Source: Gammaproteobacteria bacterium (GTDB lineage Bacteria > Pseudomonadota > Gammaproteobacteria > Pseudomonadales > Azotimanducaceae). Taken from it: a stretch of 57,420 nucleotides of DNA. Location of the stretch: NCBI GenBank assembly GCA_026706665.1, contig JAPOYI010000046.1, positions 1-57,420 of the forward strand, given 5' to 3'. The notes under the pieces were generated by a model. It saw only the letters and a list, made by a program, of their open reading frames with translations. It was not told where the DNA came from and made no database searches. The position numbers and the translations under genes were made by a program. The first letter of the stretch is position 1; every line of letters starts with the position of its first letter. Shown here in pieces: positions 17,015-25,963 of this stretch.

Positions 17015-17356
17015 ATGCCAAGACCAACCAGGATTGCAGAATTCCCCCCGGCACCGGTTACCGAGGCCTTGGACCGGCTTGGGCGCAACATCCGCACCGC
17101 ACGTTTGCGCCGCAACATGCCGCAGGAGACGCTGGCGCGGCGCATGGGTGTGTCCAGATTCGTCGTGGCCGACATCGAAAGAGGCAAGCCGACGACCGGG
17201 ATTGCGGGTTACCTGGGCGCATTGTGGGTCCTGGGGCTGCTCCCCCAGATGCGCGATGTTGCTGCACCGGACCTCGATGAGGAGGGCAAGTCCCTGGAAC
17301 GCCTGCGCAGCCCGAGGACAGCCAGACTTCGCAGCACATTGAGCGATGATTTCTGA
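17015..17356 (+). CDS. hipB: HipB-like Xre-family antitoxin
   Basis: 113 residues with a helix-turn-helix of the Xre type (LGRNIRTARLRRNMPQETL, then MGVSRFVVADIERGKP). It binds operator DNA and the HipA kinase. It overlaps hipA by 11 bases. The C-terminus is longer than that of E. coli HipB and arginine-rich. Confidence 0.88.
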   Translation: MPRPTRIAEFPPAPVTEALDRLGRNIRTARLRRNMPQETLARRMGVSRFVVADIERGKPTTGIAGYLGALWVLGLLPQMRDVAAPDLDEEGKSLERLRSPRTARLRSTLSDDF

Positions 17357-18611
17357 GCGCGAGTGCTTCGTCTATGTCGTGCTGCCGGGCAGGACGGAGT
17401 TCGTCACGGCAGGTCGCTTCCAGTGGACGGCAGATGGCGATGACAGTGTCGGCCGGTTCGTCTATGGCCGCTCATACCGGGAACGGGCCGACGCGGTCGA
17501 GTTCGACCCCGTAGAGCTGCGGCTTTCGAGCCAGGTTTACGAGACGGCGCGGATGCAGGGCTTCTTCGGTGCCGTCCGCGATTCCATGCCGGACTTCTGG
17601 GGGCGACGCGTTATGGAGCGCAAGGCTGGCTGGGCCCAACTCTCCGAGTTCGACTACCTCATGCGAGGGACGGATGATCGCGCCGGTGCGCTCGGCTTCG
17701 GTGTGAGTGTCGAGCCTCCTGTTCCCCTGCGCCGATTCAATCGTGTGCTGGATCTCACGCTTCTCCAGCGCGTGGCGGAAGCGATAGTTGCCGAGGACGC
17801 CGATATCGGAAAGTCCATGGGTGACGAGGTCGAGGCACTGCTGCTAATCGGGACATCGATGGGCGGTGCCCGCCCCAAGGCGATGGTGCGGGATGATCGC
17901 GATCTCTGGATTGCCAAGTTTGGCCGCCACGACGACCGCTGGAACCATCCGCGGGTCGAGCACGGCATGCTGATGCTGGCCCGAGCCTGCGGCCTGAATA
18001 CGGCGGAGAGCCGCATCGAGACTGTAGCGGGACGCGATGTATTGCTCGTGCGCCGGTTTGATCGGGATTGGACGCCTGCCGGCTATCTCCGCCACCGGAT
18101 GGTCAGTGCGTTGACGCTGCTGCAGAGCGGCGACAGCCCGGGTGAACGCGGTGAGTGGTCGTACTTGTCCCTGGCTGACGAAATCCGCAGGGCCAGCGCG
18201 AACCCGGAAGACGATCTGTGCGAACTTTTCGGCCGAATCTGCTTCAACGCGGCGGTGTCCAATCTCGACGACCACCCGCGCAACCACGCCGTCCTGGCCG
18301 AAGGAAGACACTGGCGCCTGAGCCCGGCCTTTGACCTCACGCCTTCGCCGGTCGTGGCCCTTGACCGCCGCGATCTGGCGATGTCCTGCGGTCGCTTCGG
18401 CCGTTATGCGAACAGGACGAACCTGTTGAGCGGCCACGGGCGGTTCCTTCTCGCAGGAGAAGAGGCGACGGCAATATTCGAACGTGTGACAGGTACGGTG
18501 CGCCAAATGTGGAGGACCCAAATGCGGCAAGCCGGGGCTAGCGAGCGCGATTGCGAAACGATCAGGAGTGCGTTCGTGTATGACGGACTGTTCCATGAGA
18601 ATGTCGATTAG
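17346..18611 (+). CDS. hipA: HipA-family serine/threonine kinase toxin
   Basis: 421 residues. ATP-binding GARPKAM loop (174-180), Lys in LWIAKFGRH, catalytic loop NLDDHPRNH with D309 and N313, and the metal-binding Asp D330 in SPAFDLTPS. All kinase residues are present, although the usual K-N of the loop is R-N. HipA toxins phosphorylate targets such as aminoacyl-tRNA synthetases and cause dormancy; the target of this subfamily is unknown. ATG at 17346 lies within the end of hipB, giving coupled translation. Confidence 0.9.
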   Translation: MISERECFVYVVLPGRTEFVTAGRFQWTADGDDSVGRFVYGRSYRERADAVEFDPVELRLSSQVYETARMQGFFGAVRDSMPDFWGRRVMERKAGWAQLSEFDYLMRGTDDRAGALGFGVSVEPPVPLRRFNRVLDLTLLQRVAEAIVAEDADIGKSMGDEVEALLLIGTSMGGARPKAMVRDDRDLWIAKFGRHDDRWNHPRVEHGMLMLARACGLNTAESRIETVAGRDVLLVRRFDRDWTPAGYLRHRMVSALTLLQSGDSPGERGEWSYLSLADEIRRASANPEDDLCELFGRICFNAAVSNLDDHPRNHAVLAEGRHWRLSPAFDLTPSPVVALDRRDLAMSCGRFGRYANRTNLLSGHGRFLLAGEEATAIFERVTGTVRQMWRTQMRQAGASERDCETIRSAFVYDGLFHENVD

Positions 18612-18779
18612 ACTCATGCGTTCAATCTCCGGGGAATTGACGTCTAGATCGTTCTCAATCATGTGTGCCGCCGTGATCGAACCAGATGGCGAGTTCAGTC
18701 GTAGTCGTGCCCCCATTGCAGCGCCTTGCATTGTTGGACCGCCTCCACCGGATCTAAGAGCCCGTTGTCGGCGAAGATG

Positions 18780-20192
18780 TCACCCTCTCCCCTGTTTTCG
18801 AGTGTTCCAAACTTCGCGCCAGACATCGAACTCGCGCGGCGACACCCGGTAACGCGCATAGTTTCCTTCGTGAAGTCCAAGGAGTTCCGTCTCGGCGAGC
18901 TCGAGGAAGCGGGCGCGGTCGCCGCTCTCCACATTCGCCTCGACCCAGGCGGCAACCTGGGCAGAGGCCGATCCCACGTCCAGGCGGTTGCGGATCACTT
19001 CGCCAACGATCTGTCGCAATTTGTCGCGGTGGCGAAGCCTGAACGGGTCCGGTTCACCGACGGACTGCCTGACGGCACCATAGCGGGCTGCGGAACGTTC
19101 ATAGGCCCAGATGAAGAGATCCTTCATCAGGCTGATCTCGTTCTGCTCGTATACCACCAGTAGCGCATCGGTGTAGTAGTCGCGGGGCACGTCATTGAAC
19201 GAGAGCGGTGAGAGGTCGTGCCTGATGAACGGTATGTTCGCCGCGAGGCGCGAGACTCTCTTGTTGACGTCGTCGAACGCCTGGACATACGGCAGCTGAA
19301 CGAGGCAGAACAGCGCCTGTTCGAGCGGGTGGTGTATCGCTTGCGCCGTGGCGAGGACGCGGTTGAAGCATTCCTCCACCTGCGCCGGCACATCCGGAGG
19401 GCGGTAGGCGGAGGCGCCGATACCGACGGGCATCGTTCTCAAACGGCCTGGTGCCGCAGGGTCTGGCAGCAGGTTTTCCGCCAGTATCGCGTGCAGGTTG
19501 AGGATCGTGCGGCGATCGAGTCCGACATCGTCCGCGCTTTCGACGAGGAACTCGATCGCGTGCTTGTGGTTGAGGATCATCTGCGTCTCGCGGATGTCCC
19601 GGCCGGCCGCCGGATCTCCCAGTTCGATAAGGCGTTTCGTGTCGAGCAGTGAGTAGGTATTGCCTTCCAGGCGGCTGGAGTTCCAGGAGAGGTCGATGAG
19701 CATCCGGTCGAGAATCCGACGGGCGTGGGTTCCGGCAGGCTGCGGCATCGCGTGGAACTCCCCCAGACTGCGAAGCCTCGTCCGTTCCTCGGCCGAAAGG
19801 TAGGCGCTGACGTTCGGACGGTAATCGTCGATGAACTCGCGCCGGTATCCGACGGGCAGTCGCTGCCCGGGCGGCTGCGAAAGGTATCGTCGACGCAAGT
19901 CGTCTCGAAGCCGGGCGAGATCGCCTGGAACTGCGTCCACCGTTGCACTTTTGACCGGAGGCGCGGGGCTGACTTGGAGGACGGCACTTTGGGTTTGCGG
20001 CAGTCCGTAGACGGTGCTCCGTCCCCGTGCGCTCCTGACGAGCCGCTGCATGGCGACTAGCCGCGCGAGCCGGTACTGAAGCGTGCGCCTGGGCACCGTG
20101 CCATCGAGTTCACGGGCAATGTCCTTCACGCCGATGCCGTCGGGGTGGAGGCCGACGACGGCTTCGATTTCACTCAACCTGCTCTCGAGCAT
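18780..20192 (-). CDS. Winged-helix Fic-family protein 1, catalytic His replaced by Gln
   Basis: 470 residues from ATG 20192. Residues 1-60 look like a winged helix (GVKDIARELDGTVPRRTLQY). An inhibitory-helix motif SSRLEGN (172-178) matches the (S/T)xxxE(G/N) consensus. The Fic core reads QAFDDVNKRVSR (304-315) where the canonical motif is HxFxDGNGRxxR, so the AMP-transferring His is Gln304. The fold looks intact and the gene full length. Expected to be a DNA-binding regulator or an altered nucleotidyl transferase; activity cannot be inferred. The promoter region carries several TTGCGC boxes. Paralogue of the gene at 22926-24245. Confidence 0.85.
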   Translation of the reverse strand: MLESRLSEIEAVVGLHPDGIGVKDIARELDGTVPRRTLQYRLARLVAMQRLVRSARGRSTVYGLPQTQSAVLQVSPAPPVKSATVDAVPGDLARLRDDLRRRYLSQPPGQRLPVGYRREFIDDYRPNVSAYLSAEERTRLRSLGEFHAMPQPAGTHARRILDRMLIDLSWNSSRLEGNTYSLLDTKRLIELGDPAAGRDIRETQMILNHKHAIEFLVESADDVGLDRRTILNLHAILAENLLPDPAAPGRLRTMPVGIGASAYRPPDVPAQVEECFNRVLATAQAIHHPLEQALFCLVQLPYVQAFDDVNKRVSRLAANIPFIRHDLSPLSFNDVPRDYYTDALLVVYEQNEISLMKDLFIWAYERSAARYGAVRQSVGEPDPFRLRHRDKLRQIVGEVIRNRLDVGSASAQVAAWVEANVESGDRARFLELAETELLGLHEGNYARYRVSPREFDVWREVWNTRKQGRG

Positions 20193-20206
20193 CGGTCTTG
20201 GGACGG

Positions 20207-20309
20207 TTGCGCGGTTTGAGCAATTATTGCGCGATAGGATTAACCGCGCAACAGAACTTGCACATTTAAGAGCCCTGCATCGTTTATTGCGCAATTAATA
20301 TTGCGCGAT
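20207..20309 (-). promoter_or_regulatory. Cluster of TTGCGC-type boxes upstream of Fic gene 1
   Basis: Five boxes share a core: TTGCGCGG (20207-20214), ATTGCGCGAT (20226-20235), the inverted CCGCGCAA (20244-20251), ATTGCGCAAT (20286-20295, a palindrome) and ATTGCGCGAT (20300-20309). They fill the AT-rich region just before the Fic start. The Fic protein has its own winged helix, so autoregulation is a natural guess. Confidence 0.6.
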
Positions 20310-20362
20310 TGCAAAGTCCCTCCACTACGACCATTGCCTTTCGCCTCTTCTCCCGGACTTGG

Positions 20363-21847
20363 TTAGTCGTATAGCGCGGCAACTTGCAGCACTGCATTCT
20401 GGTAGTTGCCATAGGCTTCGCTGTAGAAACTGCTACCGGCTGGGTCGGGGTCGCAGCACCGCTCGACGTCGCGCTGCAGGTGTTGTTTCGTCACATCGCG
20501 AATATCGGCGCTGCCACCTTCAAGCATGGCGAGCGCTTGCAGCGCAGCTCCAAACGCAGCGCCTTCCTCGTTCTTCAGAACCGTTACCGGCACAGCGCAG
20601 ACATCGGCAACGATCTGCCTCCACGTACCGCTCTTCGCACCGCCCCCGGTCAGTACGACCTCCTCGGCATCGATACCCAGTTCGATCAGTCTGTCCAGGC
20701 CATGGCGCAGCGCAAAGGTGGCGCCTTCGACGACGGACCGCAAGAGATTCTCGGGGCGGGCGTTACGGGTATCGAGTCCCGTAATGCAGGCCTTGGCCTG
20801 CGGCAGATTCGGGGTTCGCTCGCCATTGAAGAACGGCACGGTGATGATGCCTCCGGCCCCGCGCCTGGCTGCGGCGAGTTGCGCCTCCAGTTCCGCGATG
20901 TCGACGCCGAGCATTTCCCGCACCAGCTCGGTTCCAACCGTACAGTTCATCGTGCACACGAGCGGCAGCCAGCCGCCGGTCGACGAGCAGAAGGCGGCGA
21001 CATCACCCTCGGGGTCGATGACGGGGACATTGGAGTATGCGAACACGGTACCCGACGTGCCCAGGCTGATCGTGACGACACCGGGCGTCACGTTTCTCGT
21101 GCCGATGGCGCCCATCATGTTGTCGCCGCCGCCAGCCGCGACCGGTGTCCCGGCGGTCAACCCGATCTCTTGCGCTGCAGGTGTCGACAGTGTTCCGATC
21201 GGCCCGTTGACCAACCGCACTTCGGGCAGGCATTCGCGCAGGTCCCTGTCCGGATCTATCGCCGACAGCATTTTCTCCGACCAGGTGCGGGTGCGAATAT
21301 CGAGGAACCCCGTACCCGACGCATCACCGGCCTCCATGCAACGCTCGCCCGTCAGGTAGAAGTTCAGGTAGTCGTGCGGCAGGAGGATCGCATCCATGCT
21401 GGCGTAAAGGTCCGGGTGAGCGTCCCGAAACCAGCGGACTTTCGATGCCGTATAACCCGGCAGAATGAGATTGCCGACTTCTTCGATGCAGGCTCCCCGA
21501 CCTCCGAATGCCTCGACGATGCGATCGCATTCGACGCGCGTGGAGGTATCGCACCAGAGCTTCACGGGAATCAGAACTTCGCCCGATCTGTCGATCGGAA
21601 CAAAGCCATGCTGCTGACCCGAGACAGCAATAGCCGCGACGCTCTCTCGCACGCGCTTATCGACGCTTGCCATGGCGATTCGCAGCGCTTCAATCCACCA
21701 TTCGGCCCGTTGTTCGGCCACTCCGCCGTCGGTCTGATGGAGATCCAGCGGCGCACTGGCGCTGGCCGAGACCTGGCATGCCTCGAAGTCATAGAAGACG
21801 GCTTTGACGCTTTGCGTACCGACATCGAGACCGAGAACGGTGGTCAT
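20363..21847 (-). CDS. xylB: Xylulokinase
   Basis: 494 residues of the FGGY sugar-kinase family. N-terminal phosphate loop LGLDVGTQSVKAV, substrate segment AVSGQQHGFVPID, catalytic Asp in AAGGGDNMMGAIG, and C-terminal adenosine motif LTGGGAKSGTWRQI. It phosphorylates D-xylulose to xylulose 5-phosphate in the cytosol. The start at 21847 overlaps the upstream stop (ATGA); 16 upstream codons of the same frame are within the neighbouring gene. No xylose isomerase or transporter is nearby, so the true pentulose substrate may differ. Confidence 0.88.
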   Translation of the reverse strand: MTTVLGLDVGTQSVKAVFYDFEACQVSASASAPLDLHQTDGGVAEQRAEWWIEALRIAMASVDKRVRESVAAIAVSGQQHGFVPIDRSGEVLIPVKLWCDTSTRVECDRIVEAFGGRGACIEEVGNLILPGYTASKVRWFRDAHPDLYASMDAILLPHDYLNFYLTGERCMEAGDASGTGFLDIRTRTWSEKMLSAIDPDRDLRECLPEVRLVNGPIGTLSTPAAQEIGLTAGTPVAAGGGDNMMGAIGTRNVTPGVVTISLGTSGTVFAYSNVPVIDPEGDVAAFCSSTGGWLPLVCTMNCTVGTELVREMLGVDIAELEAQLAAARRGAGGIITVPFFNGERTPNLPQAKACITGLDTRNARPENLLRSVVEGATFALRHGLDRLIELGIDAEEVVLTGGGAKSGTWRQIVADVCAVPVTVLKNEEGAAFGAALQALAMLEGGSADIRDVTKQHLQRDVERCCDPDPAGSSFYSEAYGNYQNAVLQVAALYD

Positions 21848-22830
21848 GGTGCGCCGGGGTCTCCTGGGCATTGTCTTGGTCTCAAGTGTAACCAAGGCGA
21901 GTTGAGCGCATCCCGTAGCGCGCTTTCGTGGCCGAGGCCGAGGATCCAGGCTTCCTCGGTTTCAATAGTCTTGCGTTCTTCTGAGGTGAGACTTTGCTCT
22001 CCCTCAAACAACGGTGCCAGCAGGCAGCGGCTGTCGAGCCGGGCGAAGGCCTCCGCGTTTACGCGGACCTGGGCAGCATCGAGTATTTCGCCTGACCGTC
22101 TGCGCCGGTCAACTTCCCGCTTGAGAAGGGAAGGGTAGATTTCCGCGATCACGACCGGCAGGTCGGGGACCGACAGCCCGGTGTCGAAAGGCCAGATCGC
22201 GATCTGGCCCTTGAGCCTCGGATCCCTGACGAGTCGATTCAGGGCGGGCAGTCCCAGCAACACCTGTGAGCCGACGGATCCGGCGTAAGCCAATTGCCAG
22301 ACCGTCTTTGCACCCTGGGCGCGGTGATCGGCGAGACGGCGGTCCGGCGGATGGGCTTCCTGATTTGTACATTCGGATCTGCGCGTGGGCACACCGGGAT
22401 GCGGCCAACTCGCCGGGCGGCCCCAGCAGGGACCGACGCCCGGATAGTGCCGGTTGATTGCCTGCGCCACCTCGAAACGGTTGTTCGCGTTGTCTCCGGC
22501 GTCGTGGATTCGTTCGTCCAGCCAATTCCAGAGCGCGAAAGCCGACGGCTGGCCCGTCAGGTCGTGGGCGACGCCGGCCGGATAACCGAAGGGGAAATCG
22601 AAACCGACAAGAGTGCGGTGGCCGTCGTCGAGGTCGCCCCTGAGGATCACTGCAAGACGGTCGATGGCTTCATGGCGTGTCCTCGCGTAGTCGGGCTCGG
22701 TCGAACCGCCGTTCCGCGTCGCGCACCACCAGATGGAGTCCTTCGTGGCACGCGCCGGACTCGGCTTGGAGCGCGCCGACCAGTCGACGATGATGTGGGT
22801 GTCAAAGAGCGACATTGCCCGATCATCCAA
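21844..22830 (-). CDS. Conserved protein of unknown function, possibly RNase-H-like fold
   Basis: 328 residues, not assigned to a family with confidence. IIVDWSARS near the N-terminus and LVGFDFPFGYP around residue 95 resemble the Asp-bearing strands of DUF429-type RNase-H-like proteins. Other visible blocks are RPASWPHPGVP, KTVWQLAYAGSVGSQVL and IWPFDTG. The ATG at 22815 (MSLFD) is as likely as the one at 22830. It is coupled to xylB (ATGA) and divergent from Fic gene 2 across a region with palindromic boxes. No membrane segment or signal peptide. Confidence 0.6.
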   Translation of the reverse strand: MDDRAMSLFDTHIIVDWSARSKPSPARATKDSIWWCATRNGGSTEPDYARTRHEAIDRLAVILRGDLDDGHRTLVGFDFPFGYPAGVAHDLTGQPSAFALWNWLDERIHDAGDNANNRFEVAQAINRHYPGVGPCWGRPASWPHPGVPTRRSECTNQEAHPPDRRLADHRAQGAKTVWQLAYAGSVGSQVLLGLPALNRLVRDPRLKGQIAIWPFDTGLSVPDLPVVIAEIYPSLLKREVDRRRRSGEILDAAQVRVNAEAFARLDSRCLLAPLFEGEQSLTSEERKTIETEEAWILGLGHESALRDALNSPWLHLRPRQCPGDPGAP

Positions 22831-22927
22831 ATCGTTTCATTTCATGTGAAATGATTGTGTGATAAGACCTAAAATGCATTTATACTTAAATAGTTAATAG
22901 TTTCATCCGTTCCACAAATCGTTTCAT
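22829..22927. promoter_or_regulatory. Operator-like boxes between the unknown gene and Fic gene 2
   Basis: A perfect inverted repeat TCATTTCA-TG-TGAAATGA lies at 22837-22854. The 11-mer AATCGTTTCAT occurs at 22830-22840 and again at 22917-22927, where it covers the first bases of the Fic ATG; a further TTTCAT lies near 22911. The segment is AT-rich and sits between divergent genes, so both could be controlled. No clear ribosome binding site precedes the Fic ATG. Confidence 0.6.
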
Positions 22928-24245
22928 GCCCCGAATAGACCAAGCAATTCTCGACTACATTGCAGCCCATCCGGACATCGGGCGGGAGGACATTAGACGG
23001 AATATCGCCCCGGAAGTGAGCGCGCCAACGGTCTGGCGCGCGCTCAGGCGGCTGACTGACGAGGGTCGCCTCGAGGTTTCCGGTAAAGCCCGCGCTACCC
23101 GCTACGGACCAGCTGGACCGGCGGCGGTGCGCGCGCACCTGCAAACGCCTTACAACCGCCGCAGGCTGGCGGTCTACGAGAGGGAGTTCATCGATCGCTA
23201 CGTGACCGGCAAGAGCTTCTACCTGGACGAAGCCGTCCGGGAGCACCTGCACGCCGCCGGCCGCCCCTCGTCCTCGATGCTGCCAGCCGGAACCCATGCG
23301 CGGCGCATCCTGGAGCAACTCCTCGTGGACCTTTCGTGGGCGTCATCGCGTCTGGAAGGCAATACCTACGACATTCTTCAGACGGAGCGGCTGATCCGCT
23401 ACGGGGAAGAAGCCATCGGCAAGGACCGCAGGGAAGCGGTGATGATCCTCAATCACAAGGAAGCGATCGAATATGTTGTCGATCACCTGGCGGACATCAC
23501 GATCAGCCGGATGGATATCCTGGGCATCCACGCATTGCTTGCGGATGGTCTCCTGATCGATCCCGCCATGGCGGGCCAGTTGCGACGCATGCCGGTCGGC
23601 ATTTCCCAGTCGAGCTACCGCCCGCCTGACGATCGTTTCGTGATCGAGGAAGAGTTCGACCTGCTGATACAGAAGGCCGAACGGATCGGCGATCCGTTTG
23701 AACAGTCATTCTTCCTTCTCGTCCATATCCCCTACTTGCAGGCATTCAATGACGTGAACAAGCGGACTTCGCGCGTTGCGGCGAATATCCCGTTGCTGAA
23801 GGCAGGCCTTGCGCCGCTGTCGTTTCTCTCCATGGACGATGCCGATTACGTCGACGGCTTGATCGGTGTGTACGAGATAAACAACGTGTCGCTCCTGCGA
23901 GAGATTTACGTCGATGCCTATCTTGCCTCGGCGGATAACTACCGGGTGCTGCGCGCAGAACTGGAGTCGCCCAGCAAGGCGGCGTTGGTATACCGCGAAT
24001 TCGTCCGCGGGGCCTTGCGCCGAAACGTGCTCGAGTGGAAGGAATTTCGCCGTAGCGAAACTGCGGCAATGGCCGCCGAGGCGGGTGTACCGGATGCCGA
24101 CCTCGAGCAGGTGGTCGACTACATCGGCAACGAGATTCGCAGCCTCCATGAAGGCAATGCTATCCGCTACCGGCTGAGTGCCGACGACCTTGCCGCCATC
24201 AGAAGCGGCGACGATCACGACGCGACTGAACGGCCGAGCCACTGA
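22926..24245 (+). CDS. Winged-helix Fic-family protein 2, catalytic His replaced by Gln
   Basis: 439 residues. Winged helix at 1-60 (DQAILDYIAAHPDIGREDIR, APTVWRALRRL), inhibitory motif SSRLEGN (140-146), and Fic core QAFNDVNKRTSR (272-283) with Gln at the canonical His. It follows the same plan as the protein at 18780-20192, and the Fic halves are clearly related, while the DNA-binding halves differ. The different promoter boxes agree with different DNA specificities. A Fic/transcription-factor hybrid is likely; AMPylation is doubtful. Confidence 0.85.
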   Translation: MPRIDQAILDYIAAHPDIGREDIRRNIAPEVSAPTVWRALRRLTDEGRLEVSGKARATRYGPAGPAAVRAHLQTPYNRRRLAVYEREFIDRYVTGKSFYLDEAVREHLHAAGRPSSSMLPAGTHARRILEQLLVDLSWASSRLEGNTYDILQTERLIRYGEEAIGKDRREAVMILNHKEAIEYVVDHLADITISRMDILGIHALLADGLLIDPAMAGQLRRMPVGISQSSYRPPDDRFVIEEEFDLLIQKAERIGDPFEQSFFLLVHIPYLQAFNDVNKRTSRVAANIPLLKAGLAPLSFLSMDDADYVDGLIGVYEINNVSLLREIYVDAYLASADNYRVLRAELESPSKAALVYREFVRGALRRNVLEWKEFRRSETAAMAAEAGVPDADLEQVVDYIGNEIRSLHEGNAIRYRLSADDLAAIRSGDDHDATERPSH

Positions 24246-24350
24246 TGCATCGGCGAGTTTGGTATGCCCCGTTCGGGGCCTCCGATCCCCTGCGACGATC
24301 TGAGCACGGGTGAGTACGGCACCTTCGCTTTAGTTGATACGATAACCGTC

Positions 24351-25148
24351 ATGACGACGCGCCGGGTCAAACTCGTCCATACCTCGGATGTCCATCTCGA
24401 TGGCCGGGTCCGCAGCGATGCGGTGGACGGCTTCCGCAATGCGGCCGAGCGTGCCTTCTCCCGTGTAATCGATGTCGTGCTGGCCGAAGAGGCCGATCTG
24501 TTCCTGATCGTGGGAGACCTCTTCGATCACGGTCGCGTGTCCGATGAGGACTTCCACTTCGTGCGCGAACAGCTCGGGCGCCTCGCGTGTCCCGTCATCC
24601 TGCTGCCGGGCAACCACGACGTCCACGACGAGACGTCCGTCTGGCGCCGTATCGAGTTCGACGATGCCGGTAGCCACAACGGTGGCCATGTCCACCTGTT
24701 GCTGGAGACGGACGGGGACTGCCTCGAGTTCGAAGACATGGGCGTGCGCGTCTGGGGCAGGGCGATGCAGGAGCATGCGCCGGAGAACGTGCCGCTCGAG
24801 GGCGTGCCGCCGCGCCATGGCGACTTGTGGAACGTCGGCCTGGCCCATGGCCAGGTGGTGGAAGAACGGATGGGCTGGGCGTCCTCGCAGATCACGCACG
24901 ACGAGATCAGGGACTCCGGTTTCGACTATCTCGCCCTGGGCCATATCCATGTCTGGGGCGAGGTCAGCCAGGGGACGACGAAGGCGTACTATCCAGGCTC
25001 TCCTGTCGCCGCGTTCGCCAGCCGGGACGGTGGCCACGTCGCTATCGCGACATTGTGTCCGGAACGCGGCGTCAGGGTCGAGCGTTGCCAGGTGGACGAG
25101 GCCGAAGCCGCCAGCGAAGGAGCGTCGGGCGACTGGATGATGCCGTGA
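24351..25148 (+). CDS. Metallophosphoesterase, SbcD/Mre11-like
   Basis: 265 residues. The full calcineurin-like set is visible: HTSDVHLDG, VGDLFDHG, LPGNHDVHD, GLAHGQ and LGHIHVWG. This is the order seen in DNA-repair nucleases such as SbcD and Mre11, and a partner SbcC ATPase is absent here. Start at ATG 24351; the frame upstream to 24264 lacks homology. The stop overlaps the GTG of the channel gene, so the two are coupled although functionally unrelated. Confidence 0.82.
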   Translation: MTTRRVKLVHTSDVHLDGRVRSDAVDGFRNAAERAFSRVIDVVLAEEADLFLIVGDLFDHGRVSDEDFHFVREQLGRLACPVILLPGNHDVHDETSVWRRIEFDDAGSHNGGHVHLLLETDGDCLEFEDMGVRVWGRAMQEHAPENVPLEGVPPRHGDLWNVGLAHGQVVEERMGWASSQITHDEIRDSGFDYLALGHIHVWGEVSQGTTKAYYPGSPVAAFASRDGGHVAIATLCPERGVRVERCQVDEAEAASEGASGDWMMP

Positions 25149-25963
25149 AGGGCGATAGCACGATCCACGAACTGGCGGCACTCGCCCGGGAGAAGACACG
25201 TTTTCTTGGCGACAACCCGGGAGGTTTCTGGGTCGCGTCGATGATGGCGGGCGCCTACGTGGGGATGGGCATCCTGCTGATTTTCTCGGTGGGACAGACC
25301 GCCGACCCGTCGTGGCGCGCGCTGGTAATGGGCACGAGCTTCGGGATTGCCCTGACGCTGGTGATCTTTGCGGGTTCGGAACTTTTCACCGGCCATGCGA
25401 TGCACATGACCATCGGCCGGCTGACGGGCACGATTCGCACCCTCGACCTGCTGCGTGCCTGGGGAACGACCTGGGCGGGCAACCTGCTCGGGTCCGGACT
25501 GCTCGGCGCGCTGTTCGTGGTGGGTGGCGGTGGCCTCGTGCTGCAGGCGGGCGGCCAGGACCTGATCCATGCCGTCGCGGAGAAAAAAATGACCGCCCCG
25601 GCGTTGGAGCTGTTCGCCCGCGCCATCCTGTGCAACTGGCTGGTCTGCCTCGCGATCTGGGGCTCGGCGAGGACCGACAACGACGCCGCCAAGTGCATCA
25701 TCATCTTCTGGTGCCTGTTCGCCTTCATTGCCGCGGGGTTCGAGCACTCCGTCGCCAACATGACTGTATTCGCCGTCGCGCTGTTCTCGGCGCACCCGGA
25801 GGGCGTCTCGGCGGGCGGCGCGATCCACAACCTGGTCTGGGTCACGTTGGGCAACGCCGTGGCGGGGGCGGTGCTGATGGGCCTCGGCTACTGGCTCGTG
25901 GCCGGGCGACCGCGAATTGTGGAGCCTTCAGCCGGGGAAGCTGCCCCGACCGCTGACGCGTAA
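25145..25963 (+). CDS. Formate/nitrite transporter family channel (FocA/NirC-like)
   Basis: 272 residues, six helices. FNT signatures: FAGSELFTGH, ILCNWLVCLAIWGS and AGFEHSVANMT with the central His. It conducts small monovalent acids such as nitrite or formate across the inner membrane. GTG start overlaps the previous stop. The following NO-reductase-like operon makes nitrite a plausible substrate. The last dozen codons (EPSAGEAAPTADA) and the TAA stop come from repeat A copy 3, so the C-terminus has been replaced or extended by the repeat. Confidence 0.88.
   Translation: MKGDSTIHELAALAREKTRFLGDNPGGFWVASMMAGAYVGMGILLIFSVGQTADPSWRALVMGTSFGIALTLVIFAGSELFTGHAMHMTIGRLTGTIRTLDLLRAWGTTWAGNLLGSGLLGALFVVGGGGLVLQAGGQDLIHAVAEKKMTAPALELFARAILCNWLVCLAIWGSARTDNDAAKCIIIFWCLFAFIAAGFEHSVANMTVFAVALFSAHPEGVSAGGAIHNLVWVTLGNAVAGAVLMGLGYWLVAGRPRIVEPSAGEAAPTADA

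Noticed and set aside
20207-20309. Possible CRISPR-like repeat array.
   Set aside because: Units are only 8-10 bases, irregularly spaced and in both orientations; no cas genes are present.
20384-22138. 584-codon plus-strand frame opposite xylB.
   Set aside because: Antisense shadow of xylulokinase, which has clear kinase motifs on the other strand.
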